Source of the DNA: Pedobacter riviphilus
Lineage (GTDB): Bacteria; Bacteroidota; Bacteroidia; Sphingobacteriales; Sphingobacteriaceae
Assembly: GCF_014692875.1 (NCBI RefSeq)
Contig: NZ_CP061171.1
Span: forward strand, 4,712,001-4,776,000
Direction: 5' to 3'
DNA: 64,000 nucleotides
Each line of letters begins with the position of its first letter. The first letter of the stretch is position 1. The translations under genes were made by a program, and so were the position numbers. Positions 9,796 through 18,348 of the stretch are shown here, piece by piece. Under the pieces are notes generated by a model. That model saw only the letters and a list, made by a program, of their open reading frames with translations, made no database searches and had not been told where the DNA came from.

Positions 9796-9881
9796 CGTCA
9801 TACCCAGCTTGACTGGGTATCTTAAAGCGGAAAAAACATACAGCATTTTTCATTAGGATTCCCGTATTCACAGGAATGACG
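9796..9881. repeat. Interspersed inverted repeat between convergent genes
   Basis: CGTCAT (9796-9801) and ATGACG (9876-9881) close an element that contains the hairpin TACCCAGCTTGACTGGGTA (9801-9819). Related CGTCAT-type ends recur near 16.9, 20.1 and 36.2 kb, so it is probably a dispersed genomic repeat that may also terminate both flanking genes. Confidence 0.6.
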
Positions 9882-9898
9882 ATTCTTTATCATGAATA

Positions 9899-10513
9899 CT
9901 ATCGCCCTCCAGTTAACATCGCAATAAAGTTCTGTAAAATACCAGGAACAAAAATGATTGTAAAAATCAATCCGGTTAAGGCGCCGAAAAAGTGTGCATC
10001 GTGGTTGATATGATCTCTGGAATTGCGGGAAGCATAAGCACAATAAATTAAATACAAAATCCCAAAAACTACAGCAGGAATCCCGATTGGGATAAACATG
10101 ATGTAAATTTTAGACATTGGATTAAACAGAATATAGCTAAAAAGCACCGCACTAATCGCTCCTGAAGCACCGAGGCTATTGTAGTTAAAATGATCTTTAT
10201 GTTTAATCACGGTAGGTAGATCACTCAGCACCAACCCTAGAAAATAAAGTAATCCAAACTGCCAGCTCCCCATTAATCTTTCCAGCGTAAAGGCAAAAGC
10301 ATAGAAAGTAAACATATTAAAAAATAGGTGCATCCAATCGGCATGAACCAGTCCGCTCGTAATTAATGTATATACATTCTGTCCTTTCGAAACACTAAAG
10401 GGATGCAGCATAAACTTTCCATAAAGCGAATGATCATAGAAAGCATAAAGGCTGGTAATAATGGTAAAAACGAAAATTAAGGATGCAACCGGTGCGATAT
10501 TGAAGTATTCCAT
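9899..10513 (-). CDS. Rhomboid family intramembrane serine protease
   Basis: 204 residues, strongly hydrophobic, with about six membrane helices. The catalytic serine motif GASGA (rhomboid GxSG) is followed two helices later by NHDAHFFGALTG, carrying the catalytic His. HADWMHLFFNMF in the second helix matches the conserved rhomboid HxxxN region. Rhomboids cleave transmembrane substrates within the bilayer; the substrate here is unknown. It starts 5 bp after the stop of the M14 carboxypeptidase gene, so the two genes are probably co-transcribed leftward. Confidence 0.9.
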   Translation of the reverse strand: MEYFNIAPVASLIFVFTIITSLYAFYDHSLYGKFMLHPFSVSKGQNVYTLITSGLVHADWMHLFFNMFTFYAFAFTLERLMGSWQFGLLYFLGLVLSDLPTVIKHKDHFNYNSLGASGAISAVLFSYILFNPMSKIYIMFIPIGIPAVVFGILYLIYCAYASRNSRDHINHDAHFFGALTGLIFTIIFVPGILQNFIAMLTGGR

Positions 10514-10518
10514 TGTGG

Positions 10519-12258
10519 CTATTTTAAATCAAGTTTTACGTCTGTAATCAAACGTGCTACCGGATATCTATTGTGTGTTTTTTCGTAATAATCAGAATTT
10601 TTATACACAAAATCAAGTTGTGCAGCTGCATTCTTCGCAAATTCGGTGTCTGAAGCTTTTTTTGCTTCCAGTTTACTTTTTAGTTCAGGGTTATTTTTTA
10701 ACAGTTCTGTAGCTGTATCTTCAAAAACATAAGCTGAATAATGCTCTTTCATATCCAGAATAGAATCGAAAAAATTCCAGTTGAAGTAAGAATCAGTAGC
10801 CTGAGGTTCTAATGTTTCCACAATATACCGGTTACTCGGCTGGTTAACATATATCACAAAATCACCTGCATAATATTGCAGGTTTTGCTTAACTGCATTC
10901 ACTTTTACGCCCGAGTGCAGGTAATGCCCTTCATACGGGCGAGTCCCGGTTTTAAAATCGCCGATATAATAACTTTCTACCGCAATTTTCTGATTGGCCT
11001 TAAGCTCGCTGATTTTAACATTGTTCAGTTTAAGCAAGGCAATTACATGCTCCCAGGCTTTAGGAATGATGTAGGCAACCGGTTTTTGAACGGAAACTGC
11101 GGGCTCGAACTTATTCCATTCTTTAATGGTTTTGGTGTAGGGTTTACTGCGGTCGTAATATAAACGATCAGCGCCGCTTACCATGCTTGGTTTTTGCCCT
11201 GCCTCGAAACCTTTAAAGGTCAGATCGTTTACCTTGGTTTTATCCAGCCTCCATTCTAAAGGAAATTCTTTTTGCGCAGCTACAAATTCGTCGGCCTTTC
11301 GCTTATTCTCTCCAATAATTTTTGCATCTCGTTCTACAACCTCAATATAGGTTTGCAAAAGCTTATAAGTGGCATCCACACGCAGATCGTACGATTTCAA
11401 CATATGAGTTTCAGGCATAAAACCGATGGTGTTGTGCAGCGTGGTATAACCAGTAGAGTAACGGGGCGATTCGATAAAGCCTGTTATCCCGGTTTCCGGA
11501 GTTTCGCCCATTGAGTTTACATAAGGAATCATTGGATAACCCAGTTTTTCCATACCGGTATATAAATCAGGCACCAAAGTTTTGGTTAAATAATCAGAAA
11601 GGATTGGGTTTAGCTTATCTTTTTGCGTCGGGATAAGCGTCATCACATATTGATAATCGGCACCATTGCTGGTATGGGTATCTACAAATATTTCGGGTTG
11701 CCATGTGTTAAAAATAAGTTGAAATGTTGCTGAATTTTTCGAATCGGTTTTAATAAAATCACGGTTCAGATCCAGGTTTTTACCATTTCCCCTAAAACCA
11801 TAGGCAACCGGGCCATTCTGGTTCGCTCTCGAAGTTCCGCTACGGTTAAAACTGCCATCTATATTGTAGAGTGGAATGATGCATATCACCACGTCTTTTG
11901 GCAGTTTACCAGCTTTAAGCAGATCGCGGGCCAACATCATCGATGCATCTATACCCTCTGGTTCGCCTGGATGAATCCCATTGTTGATCAATAAGATTCT
12001 TTTATTTTGCTTTCTGATCTGTGCTGGATCGAAAACCTGATCTCGTGATAAAACCAATAGGTGTAAAGGTTTTCCAAAATCTGTATCCCCGTAGGTTAAT
12101 AGTTTGGCTTCGGGGTAAGTTTTAGCCAGGTTTTCGTAATAAGATATTGCTTCAGTATAAGTTGCGGTTTCGGTTTTTCCGCTTAATTCGAAGGGTGTTT
12201 TTTGTGCGATAGCTTTTAGCCTCATTGATAGCAAACACAACACAAAGAGTTTTCTCAT
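10519..12258 (-). CDS. Secreted M14 family zinc carboxypeptidase
   Basis: 579 residues with an N-terminal signal-like segment ending near AIAQK. The M14 zinc site is seen as HPGEPEG (HxxE), then RDFIKTD, then DTHTSNG with the third ligand His. The catalytic Glu is probably in ETHML. A C-terminal ~200-residue extension is non-catalytic. It should be an exported carboxypeptidase. It sits in an apparent three-gene leftward unit: beta-barrel-like protein (30 bp upstream), this gene, then rhomboid protease. Confidence 0.9.
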   Translation of the reverse strand: MRKLFVLCLLSMRLKAIAQKTPFELSGKTETATYTEAISYYENLAKTYPEAKLLTYGDTDFGKPLHLLVLSRDQVFDPAQIRKQNKRILLINNGIHPGEPEGIDASMMLARDLLKAGKLPKDVVICIIPLYNIDGSFNRSGTSRANQNGPVAYGFRGNGKNLDLNRDFIKTDSKNSATFQLIFNTWQPEIFVDTHTSNGADYQYVMTLIPTQKDKLNPILSDYLTKTLVPDLYTGMEKLGYPMIPYVNSMGETPETGITGFIESPRYSTGYTTLHNTIGFMPETHMLKSYDLRVDATYKLLQTYIEVVERDAKIIGENKRKADEFVAAQKEFPLEWRLDKTKVNDLTFKGFEAGQKPSMVSGADRLYYDRSKPYTKTIKEWNKFEPAVSVQKPVAYIIPKAWEHVIALLKLNNVKISELKANQKIAVESYYIGDFKTGTRPYEGHYLHSGVKVNAVKQNLQYYAGDFVIYVNQPSNRYIVETLEPQATDSYFNWNFFDSILDMKEHYSAYVFEDTATELLKNNPELKSKLEAKKASDTEFAKNAAAQLDFVYKNSDYYEKTHNRYPVARLITDVKLDLK

Positions 12259-12288
12259 GCCTTAAAGCTAAGAAATGAAATGCTGTTA

Positions 12289-13020
12289 TTAAAGTGTTTT
12301 ACGATAAGATCTGATATTACCCAACATGTATTTAAAACCTATGGTATAGGTATTATAAACATCGGGCGAGTAGTTTTTAAATTTGGCGGTCGAATCGTTA
12401 TAGCCATCAAGTCCTTCGCCAAAAGTAAAGTTAGATTGCGCATTGATATTGATCACGTATCGCATATAACCGTATCCATCGTTGATGTAATAGTTAAAAC
12501 CGAAGTTTAAGGGTACCACCATATTAAGGCTCTTATCTTTTCCGGGGAAAGGGCCATATCCGGGATCCACCGCTGCCCAGCTTGGTTTATACCGTACAAT
12601 ATCGGTAATCTTGTTGTTAATTACCCCAAGGCCCAAACCTACATACAAACCTCGTATGTTGTATAAAAATTCACTTTTATTGTAGTCTACCACTTCGCCA
12701 ACCATCAATTTTACATTGGCTGTAATGGCCGTATATTTATTTACAAACTGACGGTTGTGTGGGTCGGTTTCAATATCTCCACCCTGAACCATGCCATACT
12801 GGCCCTCTAAACCTAAGGTTACAAAGGGAGTAATATAATAGTCGAATACCCCATAGGCGGTGTAGCCAAAACTTCCTTTATACACATCGGTATATGATTT
12901 GTTTACTCCTCCACCAAAACCGTACGACATTTTAAAATAATTAGATTGGGCAAAAGAAAAACTTCCTATAAAAACAAGCAGAAGGGTTATATACGTAGTT
13001 CTCAGCAAATTAAAAATCAT
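12289..13020 (-). CDS. Secreted outer-membrane beta-barrel-like protein
   Basis: 243 residues. A signal peptide ends near SFAQS (residue ~26), followed by alternating polar/hydrophobic strands rich in Gly, Tyr and Phe (YGVFDYYITPFVTLGLEGQ, YVGLGLGVINNKI) and a C-terminal segment TIGFKYMLG. This pattern fits an 8- to 10-stranded outer-membrane barrel of the OmpW/PorT-like size class. No specific family is recognised. It is the first gene of the unit with the M14 peptidase and rhomboid. Confidence 0.7.
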   Translation of the reverse strand: MIFNLLRTTYITLLLVFIGSFSFAQSNYFKMSYGFGGGVNKSYTDVYKGSFGYTAYGVFDYYITPFVTLGLEGQYGMVQGGDIETDPHNRQFVNKYTAITANVKLMVGEVVDYNKSEFLYNIRGLYVGLGLGVINNKITDIVRYKPSWAAVDPGYGPFPGKDKSLNMVVPLNFGFNYYINDGYGYMRYVININAQSNFTFGEGLDGYNDSTAKFKNYSPDVYNTYTIGFKYMLGNIRSYRKTL

Positions 13021-13079
13021 ATTGTTTTTTTACAAAAATAATATGTTTATCGAATATCTATAACTTTTAACTTTGAATT

Positions 13080-14333
13080 ATGAGCACATACACCAACTTT
13101 AACAAATCTCTAACGCAGCGTTTTATAAAATATGCGAAGATTGATACGCAATCAGATCCAAATTCTCCCTCTTGCCCATCAACCCTAAAACAAAAAAACT
13201 TAGGCAAAGAATTGGTTCAAGAACTGCTGGAAATCGGCGTTTCTGATGCAGAAATGGACGATAACGGTTATGTGTATGGTACAATCCCCTCAAATACACA
13301 CAAGCAATTACCGGTAATTTTCTTCTGTTCGCACATGGATACCTCGCCTGATTGTAGCGGCGAAAATGTTAAACCGATTATTCATGACAATTATCAAGGA
13401 CAGGATTTAATTCTGCCAGATGACAACAATATTGTAATAAAACTGTCTGAACACAAAGACCTAAAGCAGCAAATTGGTAACGATATCATCACGGCTAGCG
13501 GAACAACTTTATTGGGTGCCGATAATAAGGCAGGGCTAGCAGAAATTATGGAAGCAGCTGCCTTTTTAATGAGAAATCCTGAGGTAAAACATGGAACTAT
13601 AAAGCTACTTTTTACCCCCGATGAAGAAATAGGCCGTGGTGTAGACAAGGCAGACTTAAAGAAATTAGGTGCCGATTTTGGTTATACCATAGACGGGGAA
13701 ACACTAGGCTCAATTGAAGATGAAACCTTTTCTGCCGATGGCGCCACCCTTAAAATTTACGGCGTAAGCACGCACCCGGGTTTCGCAAAGGGAAAGATGG
13801 AAAGTGCCATTAAGATCCTTGCTGAAATTTTAGATTCGTTGCCCAAAGATGCCCTTACACCAGAAGCTACACATCAAAAAGAAGGGTTTATCCACCCGGT
13901 GAGTATGAACGGGCAGGTAGAAGAGGCAGAAGCTCAGTTTATCATCAGAGATTTTACCGATGAGAAACTAGCCGCACACGGACAGTTTTTGGAAGAAACC
14001 GTAAAAAAGGTAATGGCTAACTATCCAAAATCTACCTACAAGCTTAATATTAAAGCACAGTACCGCAACATGAAACAGATTTTAGACCAACATCCTAAAA
14101 TTGTGCAATATGGTATTGAAGCCATTGAAAGAGCTGGTGTGGTGCCCAAGCAGCAAAGTATTCGTGGTGGAACTGATGGCTCGCGACTTTCTTACATGGG
14201 TTTACCATGCCCCAATATTTTTGCCGGAGAACATGCCTTTCATAGCAAACAAGAATGGGTAAGCGTACAGGATATGGAAAAAGCTGTGCAAACCATTATT
14301 AACATTGCTTCTATCTGGGAAGAGAAGGGATAA
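13080..14333 (+). CDS. pepT: Peptidase T (tripeptide aminopeptidase)
   Basis: 417 residues, the normal length for PepT. M20 metal-site motifs occur in order: HMDTSPD (first ligand and catalytic Asp), GADNKAG (bridging Asp), DEEIGRG (general-base Glu plus ligand), DGETLGSIEDE (ligand), and HAFHSKQEW at the C-terminus (last His). STHPG in the dimerisation domain is also typical. It is a cytoplasmic zinc enzyme that removes N-terminal residues from tripeptides. It is transcribed alone, divergent from the barrel protein gene, and followed by an inverted repeat. Confidence 0.95.
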   Translation: MSTYTNFNKSLTQRFIKYAKIDTQSDPNSPSCPSTLKQKNLGKELVQELLEIGVSDAEMDDNGYVYGTIPSNTHKQLPVIFFCSHMDTSPDCSGENVKPIIHDNYQGQDLILPDDNNIVIKLSEHKDLKQQIGNDIITASGTTLLGADNKAGLAEIMEAAAFLMRNPEVKHGTIKLLFTPDEEIGRGVDKADLKKLGADFGYTIDGETLGSIEDETFSADGATLKIYGVSTHPGFAKGKMESAIKILAEILDSLPKDALTPEATHQKEGFIHPVSMNGQVEEAEAQFIIRDFTDEKLAAHGQFLEETVKKVMANYPKSTYKLNIKAQYRNMKQILDQHPKIVQYGIEAIERAGVVPKQQSIRGGTDGSRLSYMGLPCPNIFAGEHAFHSKQEWVSVQDMEKAVQTIINIASIWEEKG

Positions 14334-14354
14334 GTCCTAAGTCTTGAGGCAGTA

Positions 14355-14392
14355 GTCATGAGTCTAATAATCGATTAATAAGGACTCATGAC
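14355..14392. terminator. Inverted repeat between convergent genes
   Basis: GTCATGAGTC (14355-14364) and GACTCATGAC (14383-14392) form a perfect 10-bp stem. Flanking bases extend the symmetry imperfectly to about 14332-14410. It sits between the 3' ends of pepT and the NTF2-like gene and probably ends both transcripts. Confidence 0.6.
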
Positions 14393-14412
14393 TGACGACT
14401 TTGGACTAAGCA

Positions 14413-14742
14413 CTAATAAGAAGCTTGTCCAATATCTAAGCGCTCTATTTTTCCTTCCTTATTCAGCTGAAATTTAAAAAAGGTTTTAAAATCGCCCCAT
14501 TGGTCGGAGTGGAAATGACCATACACCTCTAATCCGTTGTTTTCAACTTTATCTATACTGGTAAAACGCTCATGGCCCAGCGCTTTCTTAAAGAAATTAT
14601 TAAATTTCATCTGGTTCCCGTCATCATAAAAGGCAACCTCGGCAGCAAATAAAGGAAACCATGTTTTTTCGTCGCCTTTTTGCAATGCGGTAATGGCGGC
14701 CTTTACTTTTGCATTTGATAATTTTTTTAAATCTATCGCCAT
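14413..14742 (-). CDS. Small NTF2/SnoaL-like protein
   Basis: 109 residues. The pattern of an N-terminal helix (LSNAKVKAAITALQKGDEKTW), FAAEVAFYDDG, then beta strands (VYGHFHSDQWGDFKTFFKFQ) resembles the SnoaL/NTF2 fold. No signal peptide is seen. A pocket function, as for many single-domain family members, is possible but unproven. It is a single gene. Confidence 0.65.
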   Translation of the reverse strand: MAIDLKKLSNAKVKAAITALQKGDEKTWFPLFAAEVAFYDDGNQMKFNNFFKKALGHERFTSIDKVENNGLEVYGHFHSDQWGDFKTFFKFQLNKEGKIERLDIGQASY

Positions 14743-14879
14743 AGGTATCTGATTTTTTTGAGCGAATTAAATGCGCAGGTAATAAAATAACAGGGCATTA
14801 AGCTTTATATTAGCTTAATGATCAAAATTAATAAAAAAGATGTTTTTAAAGCTCATCTTTTTGTTACTTTTAGCTTGTA

Positions 14880-15745
14880 ATGATAACTCTCGAGAACGAC
14901 TATATAAAAGTTAGCCTGGCGGCTAAAGGCGCAGAACTTCAAGGCTTATTTAGTAAAGAAACCAAGCTGGAATATTTATGGAATGCCAATCCAAAATATT
15001 GGGCAAAACACAGTCCGGTTTTATTTCCTATTGTTGGTTCATTAAAAAACAATAGTTTTATTTACCAGGGTAAAAGCTATGAGCTACCCCGTCACGGTTT
15101 CGCCCGGATCATGTTTTTAATTTCGAAAAAATAAGTGATACCGAAGCTGTTTTTACGTTAACCCAAAACGAAGATACCTTAAAAGTATATCCCTTTTATT
15201 TTGAACTGAAACTGAGGTATCAATTAATAGATAGAAAACTGAACTTAACTTACGAGGTAAAAAATACAGGTACTGCCGAGCTTTTATTCTCAATTGGTGC
15301 ACACCCTGCATTTGCTGTGCCCAATACGCCCAATACGGTTTACGAAGATTACTACCTGGCCTTTAATGCCGATGAGAAATTAACTTTCTGGAAACTTGAA
15401 GATGGATTAGTAGCCAACGAAACGGAGCTCATTGAACTGGGAGGTCACAGGTTAAACCTTAAACATAGCCTGTTTTATAACGATGCATTGGTTTTTAAAA
15501 CCCTGCAGAGCAATTGTATTAGTTTACTTAACACCAAAAACGATTATGGCCTGCATTTCCATTTCGAAGAATTTCCTTTCTTTGGCATATGGGCCGCCAC
15601 CGATGCGCCATTTATTTGCTTGGAGCCTTGGTGCGGAGTTGCTGATGGTGTTAACCACGATCAGGAATTAGCACGTAAAGAAGGTATAATAAAACTTGAT
15701 ATAGGCGAAAACTGGTCGCGGTTTTGGGAAGTAGAGTGTTTCTAA
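14880..15745 (+). pseudogene. Aldose 1-epimerase-like protein, interrupted by a one-base frameshift
   Basis: Two frames join into one protein of about 288 residues. The first (from 14880) reads MITLENDYIKVSLAAKGAEL and reaches LPRHGFAR. The second carries on with DHVFNFEKISDTEAVFTLTQ, has GAHPAF (catalytic His region of the mutarotase fold) and ends near WSRFWEV at 15745. The break is at 15104-15107, where CGGATC needs one more G to read GCC CGG GAT CAT. The family resembles GalM/YeaD-like sugar mutarotases, and the substrate is not predictable. The whole second half is intact and under normal codon use, so an undercalled G is likely. Confidence 0.82.
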
Positions 15746-16440
15746 AACTGGTATTGATGTAATAAAATAACACAACAGCTTTCATTTCTTAATCTATATT
15801 AGGCGAGTTGGTTTTTATTACTTGCTGTAATGTACAAGATCAAGTTGGCGGCCATTGTTTGTTTTATACTAACACTTACCTTTATTCACCTTAAAATTCT
15901 GTCGCCACGGTGTAGTGAAAATCACTACCTATTAAGGGGTATTTTTACCTTTTAATTTGATGTTAACATGTTGATAACTATATTTATTATGTTAAAATTA
16001 AATCAACGGGACGATTTAGATTGAAACGAGCAGCCTTTCAGCAATGAAAGGCTCTTTTTTTTGCAAAAAACACGCCCCCAAAAGAGGACGTGTTTACTCA
16101 AACTAAAATTATTTTGGGACGATTGAGAATTAATTCAAACAAATGTTTAATACCCTGATACAAATATGAAAAAGATATGAGAAATATTCCCGTTCAATTT
16201 TATTCATCTGTAAAAGAATAACTTACCCAAAAGCTACTATAAAATGAATAAAACATTTTAGTCTATTTAAAATAGTATTTTCTCAAGTTCAGCACCCGAT
16301 TTAAACTCATCGCAACAAAGTGGAACCATACAAGCTTATTAATTTAAAGATGTCAAAAACGCCCTTACATTTGTCTCAAGCGCACCCATTTTGTCATTGC
16401 TAAGCGCTGTAACTTAGTTGTAAACAAAATAAATAAGATT
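15746..16440. other. Long intergenic region with two hairpins and a repeated GGGACGATT motif
   Basis: No supportable gene. It contains the strong terminator at 16032-16062, a second hairpin with arms AAACACG (16068-16074) and CGTGTTT (16089-16095), and the 9-mer GGGACGATT at 16008-16016 and 16116-16124 flanking both. A short non-coding RNA ending at the first hairpin is possible; the rest is AT-rich with nothing recognisable. Confidence 0.5.
16032..16062 (+). terminator. Strong intrinsic terminator
   Basis: AGCCTTTCA (16032-16040), loop GCAA, TGAAAGGCT (16045-16053), then C and eight Ts. It is a textbook rho-independent terminator on the + strand. It lies nearly 290 bp after the aldose-epimerase gene, so it may end a separate small transcript. 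Confidence 0.85.
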
Positions 16441-16866
16441 ATGGCTACCATGCACCCTTACTTAAACTTCGACGGCCAGGCCGAAGAAGCTTTTAATTTT
16501 TATAAGTCGGTTTTTGGAGGAGAATTTACCTTCTTTGCAAAAATGAGCGATGCACCCGAATCGGACAAATTAACGGAAGCGGAAAAAAACCGCGTAATGC
16601 ATGTAGCGCTACCCATTAATGAACATACCACTTTAATGGCGTCTGATTGTGTACCTTCTGCTGGGCATGTACTTAAAGAAGGTAATAACATGTATATTAA
16701 CATCCAGGCGGAGAGCCGAGAAGATGCCGATCGCCTATTTAATGGCCTTTCAGCAGGTGGCACCATCGAAATGCCAATGGAAGATATGTTCTGGGGCGAT
16801 TACTTCGGTAGCTTTAAAGACAGGTTCGGTATCCAATGGATGGTTAATTTTAGTAATGCTCAATAA
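16441..16866 (+). CDS. VOC superfamily (PhnB-like glyoxalase/bleomycin-resistance fold) protein
   Basis: 141 residues. It opens HPYLNFDGQAEEAFNFYKSVFG, the usual PhnB-like start, and closes with DRFGIQWMVNF, both diagnostic of the VOC fold. MPMEDMFWGDYFGSFKD precedes the end motif as in this subgroup. PhnB-like proteins are homodimeric and mostly uncharacterised. It is a single gene followed by a hairpin at 16958-16985. Confidence 0.9.
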   Translation: MATMHPYLNFDGQAEEAFNFYKSVFGGEFTFFAKMSDAPESDKLTEAEKNRVMHVALPINEHTTLMASDCVPSAGHVLKEGNNMYINIQAESREDADRLFNGLSAGGTIEMPMEDMFWGDYFGSFKDRFGIQWMVNFSNAQ

Positions 16867-16898
16867 TTTGATAGCTGCTAAAGCCCATATAGGTGCAT

Positions 16899-16932
16899 CG
16901 TCATTGCTTCGTTGTTCCCTCTCACAATGACG
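16899..16932. repeat. Short inverted repeat of the CGTCATTG type
   Basis: CGTCATTG (16899-16906) and CAATGACG (16925-16932) are exactly complementary, with an 18-nt spacer. It belongs to the same class of dispersed elements as those near 9.8 and 20.1 kb. Confidence 0.55.
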
Positions 16933-16957
16933 CCCCTTCTATTGGAATATGTTATTG

Positions 16958-16985
16958 ATAGCCTCCAATTATCATTGGGGGCTAT
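16958..16985. terminator. Bidirectional terminator hairpin
   Basis: ATAGCCTCCAAT (16958-16969) pairs with ATTGGGGGCTAT (16974-16985) across a TATC loop, with a single T-G wobble. It lies between the convergent VOC and LRR-kinase genes. Confidence 0.65.
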
Positions 16986-16994
16986 TTCTTGCAG

Positions 16995-18296
16995 CTAAAT
17001 ATTAGCTAATGCCTTAACCAGATCCCGAAAACCAGGTCGCTCTAACGGCGATGCAACTAAACAGGCATCTCTTAAGGCAGCCAAAGCATCCGAACATGTT
17101 TCGTTTACCGCTCCGTTTTTTAAAGAAAGTAAATCATCAAGCAGGTAACCATAAGCACTCACTTCTATCCGTTCCAGCGCAAAGGCAAGTGTAGCATCAG
17201 CCAGATCATAAAAACTTGCAGCACCGAAATCACCGAACAAGGTACTTCCCTCATCATCAATCAGGATATTGTGCGCATATAAATCGCCATGCATAATCCC
17301 GGCCTCGTGCAGTTGCGCAGCTAGGGAGGCAATGGTTTTGGCAATGCTCAATATCTGGTTTTCTGACAGCTGCATCCCTTCAGGAAAAACATCCCTGGTG
17401 CAGCTTTCTAAACTCGGCGGATTGCCCAGGTTATAAAAATGATGCGGAATGAGGTCCATCACCAGCCCTTTTTTATCCTCCGGGTGCAGGGCAATCTGTC
17501 CGATTAAATTAACCAAACCAGGATGGTAACCCGCTGCAATGTAGGCCGTCATTTCATCTTCCGGCAAACCATCGCTGGTTACATTGCCTTTAAATATTTT
17601 AACGGCCACCTCTTGAGTTTCATCACCAATAGTCCTGTTTGCTTTCGAAATAATGCCCGAAGCACCCTCACCCAATAAATGGTTAATCTCTAAATCGTGC
17701 CAATTAATCAACGAAAGTGTTTCTACAGCAGGTGTTTTACTAAAGTTGTTCCCCGAAAATGCAATCCACGAAAGTTTAGGCATCGTAGCCGCCCATTGTG
17801 GCAGTTCATGCAGTTTATTGGCGGCAATACGCAGCAACGATAAATTTTGGCAATTGCTTAATTCATCAGGCAATTGCGTTAAACGGTTACCCGATAACAT
17901 CAGCTTTTGCATCCGCCTACACTGCCCAATCTCTTTAGGCAATTCGGCAATGTTGTTATTTGTTAAAATCAGCCAGCGGAGATTAGGATTCAGCGATTTC
18001 GCCGGCACCGATACAATCTGGTTAGATTTAAAACCTGCAATATCCAACAAAGGGCAGTCGCCTAGTACCTCTGGCATCACCTTAAAAAGGTTTTCAGAAC
18101 AAAAGAAAATCTTCAATTTCTTTAAACGCCCAAAATCTGCAGGAAGGGCGCTTAGCTTGTTAAAAGAAAGGTCCAATACTTCCAGTGTATCAGCCAAATC
18201 GAATATTTCCCTTGGGAATTCCGTTAAATTTTCAGAAAGTTTTAACGATACCGCTCCTTTAAGTTTTCCGCTTTGTAATGCTAACAGGTTTTGCAT
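16995..18296 (-). CDS. Leucine-rich-repeat protein fused to a Ser/Thr protein kinase domain
   Basis: 433 residues. Residues ~1-195 are leucine-rich repeats of about 23 residues (LEVLDLSFNKLSALPADFG, LRWLILTNNNIAELPKEIG, MQKLMLSGNRLTQLPDEL). Residues ~205-433 are a eukaryotic-type kinase: glycine loop GEGASG (209-214), AVK with the ATP-anchoring Lys (~233), catalytic loop HGDLYAHN (336-343, HGD in place of HRD), and DFG (356-358). There is no membrane segment or signal peptide, so it should be cytoplasmic. It starts 52 bp from the ABC-F gene stop on the same strand and may be in one transcript with it. The substrate is unknown. Confidence 0.9.
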   Translation of the reverse strand: MQNLLALQSGKLKGAVSLKLSENLTEFPREIFDLADTLEVLDLSFNKLSALPADFGRLKKLKIFFCSENLFKVMPEVLGDCPLLDIAGFKSNQIVSVPAKSLNPNLRWLILTNNNIAELPKEIGQCRRMQKLMLSGNRLTQLPDELSNCQNLSLLRIAANKLHELPQWAATMPKLSWIAFSGNNFSKTPAVETLSLINWHDLEINHLLGEGASGIISKANRTIGDETQEVAVKIFKGNVTSDGLPEDEMTAYIAAGYHPGLVNLIGQIALHPEDKKGLVMDLIPHHFYNLGNPPSLESCTRDVFPEGMQLSENQILSIAKTIASLAAQLHEAGIMHGDLYAHNILIDDEGSTLFGDFGAASFYDLADATLAFALERIEVSAYGYLLDDLLSLKNGAVNETCSDALAALRDACLVASPLERPGFRDLVKALANI

Positions 18297-18348
18297 GGAC
18301 CTCTGGTTTTAATTTAAAACGAAGATAAGGCTAAGTTTTGTTTAAAGA

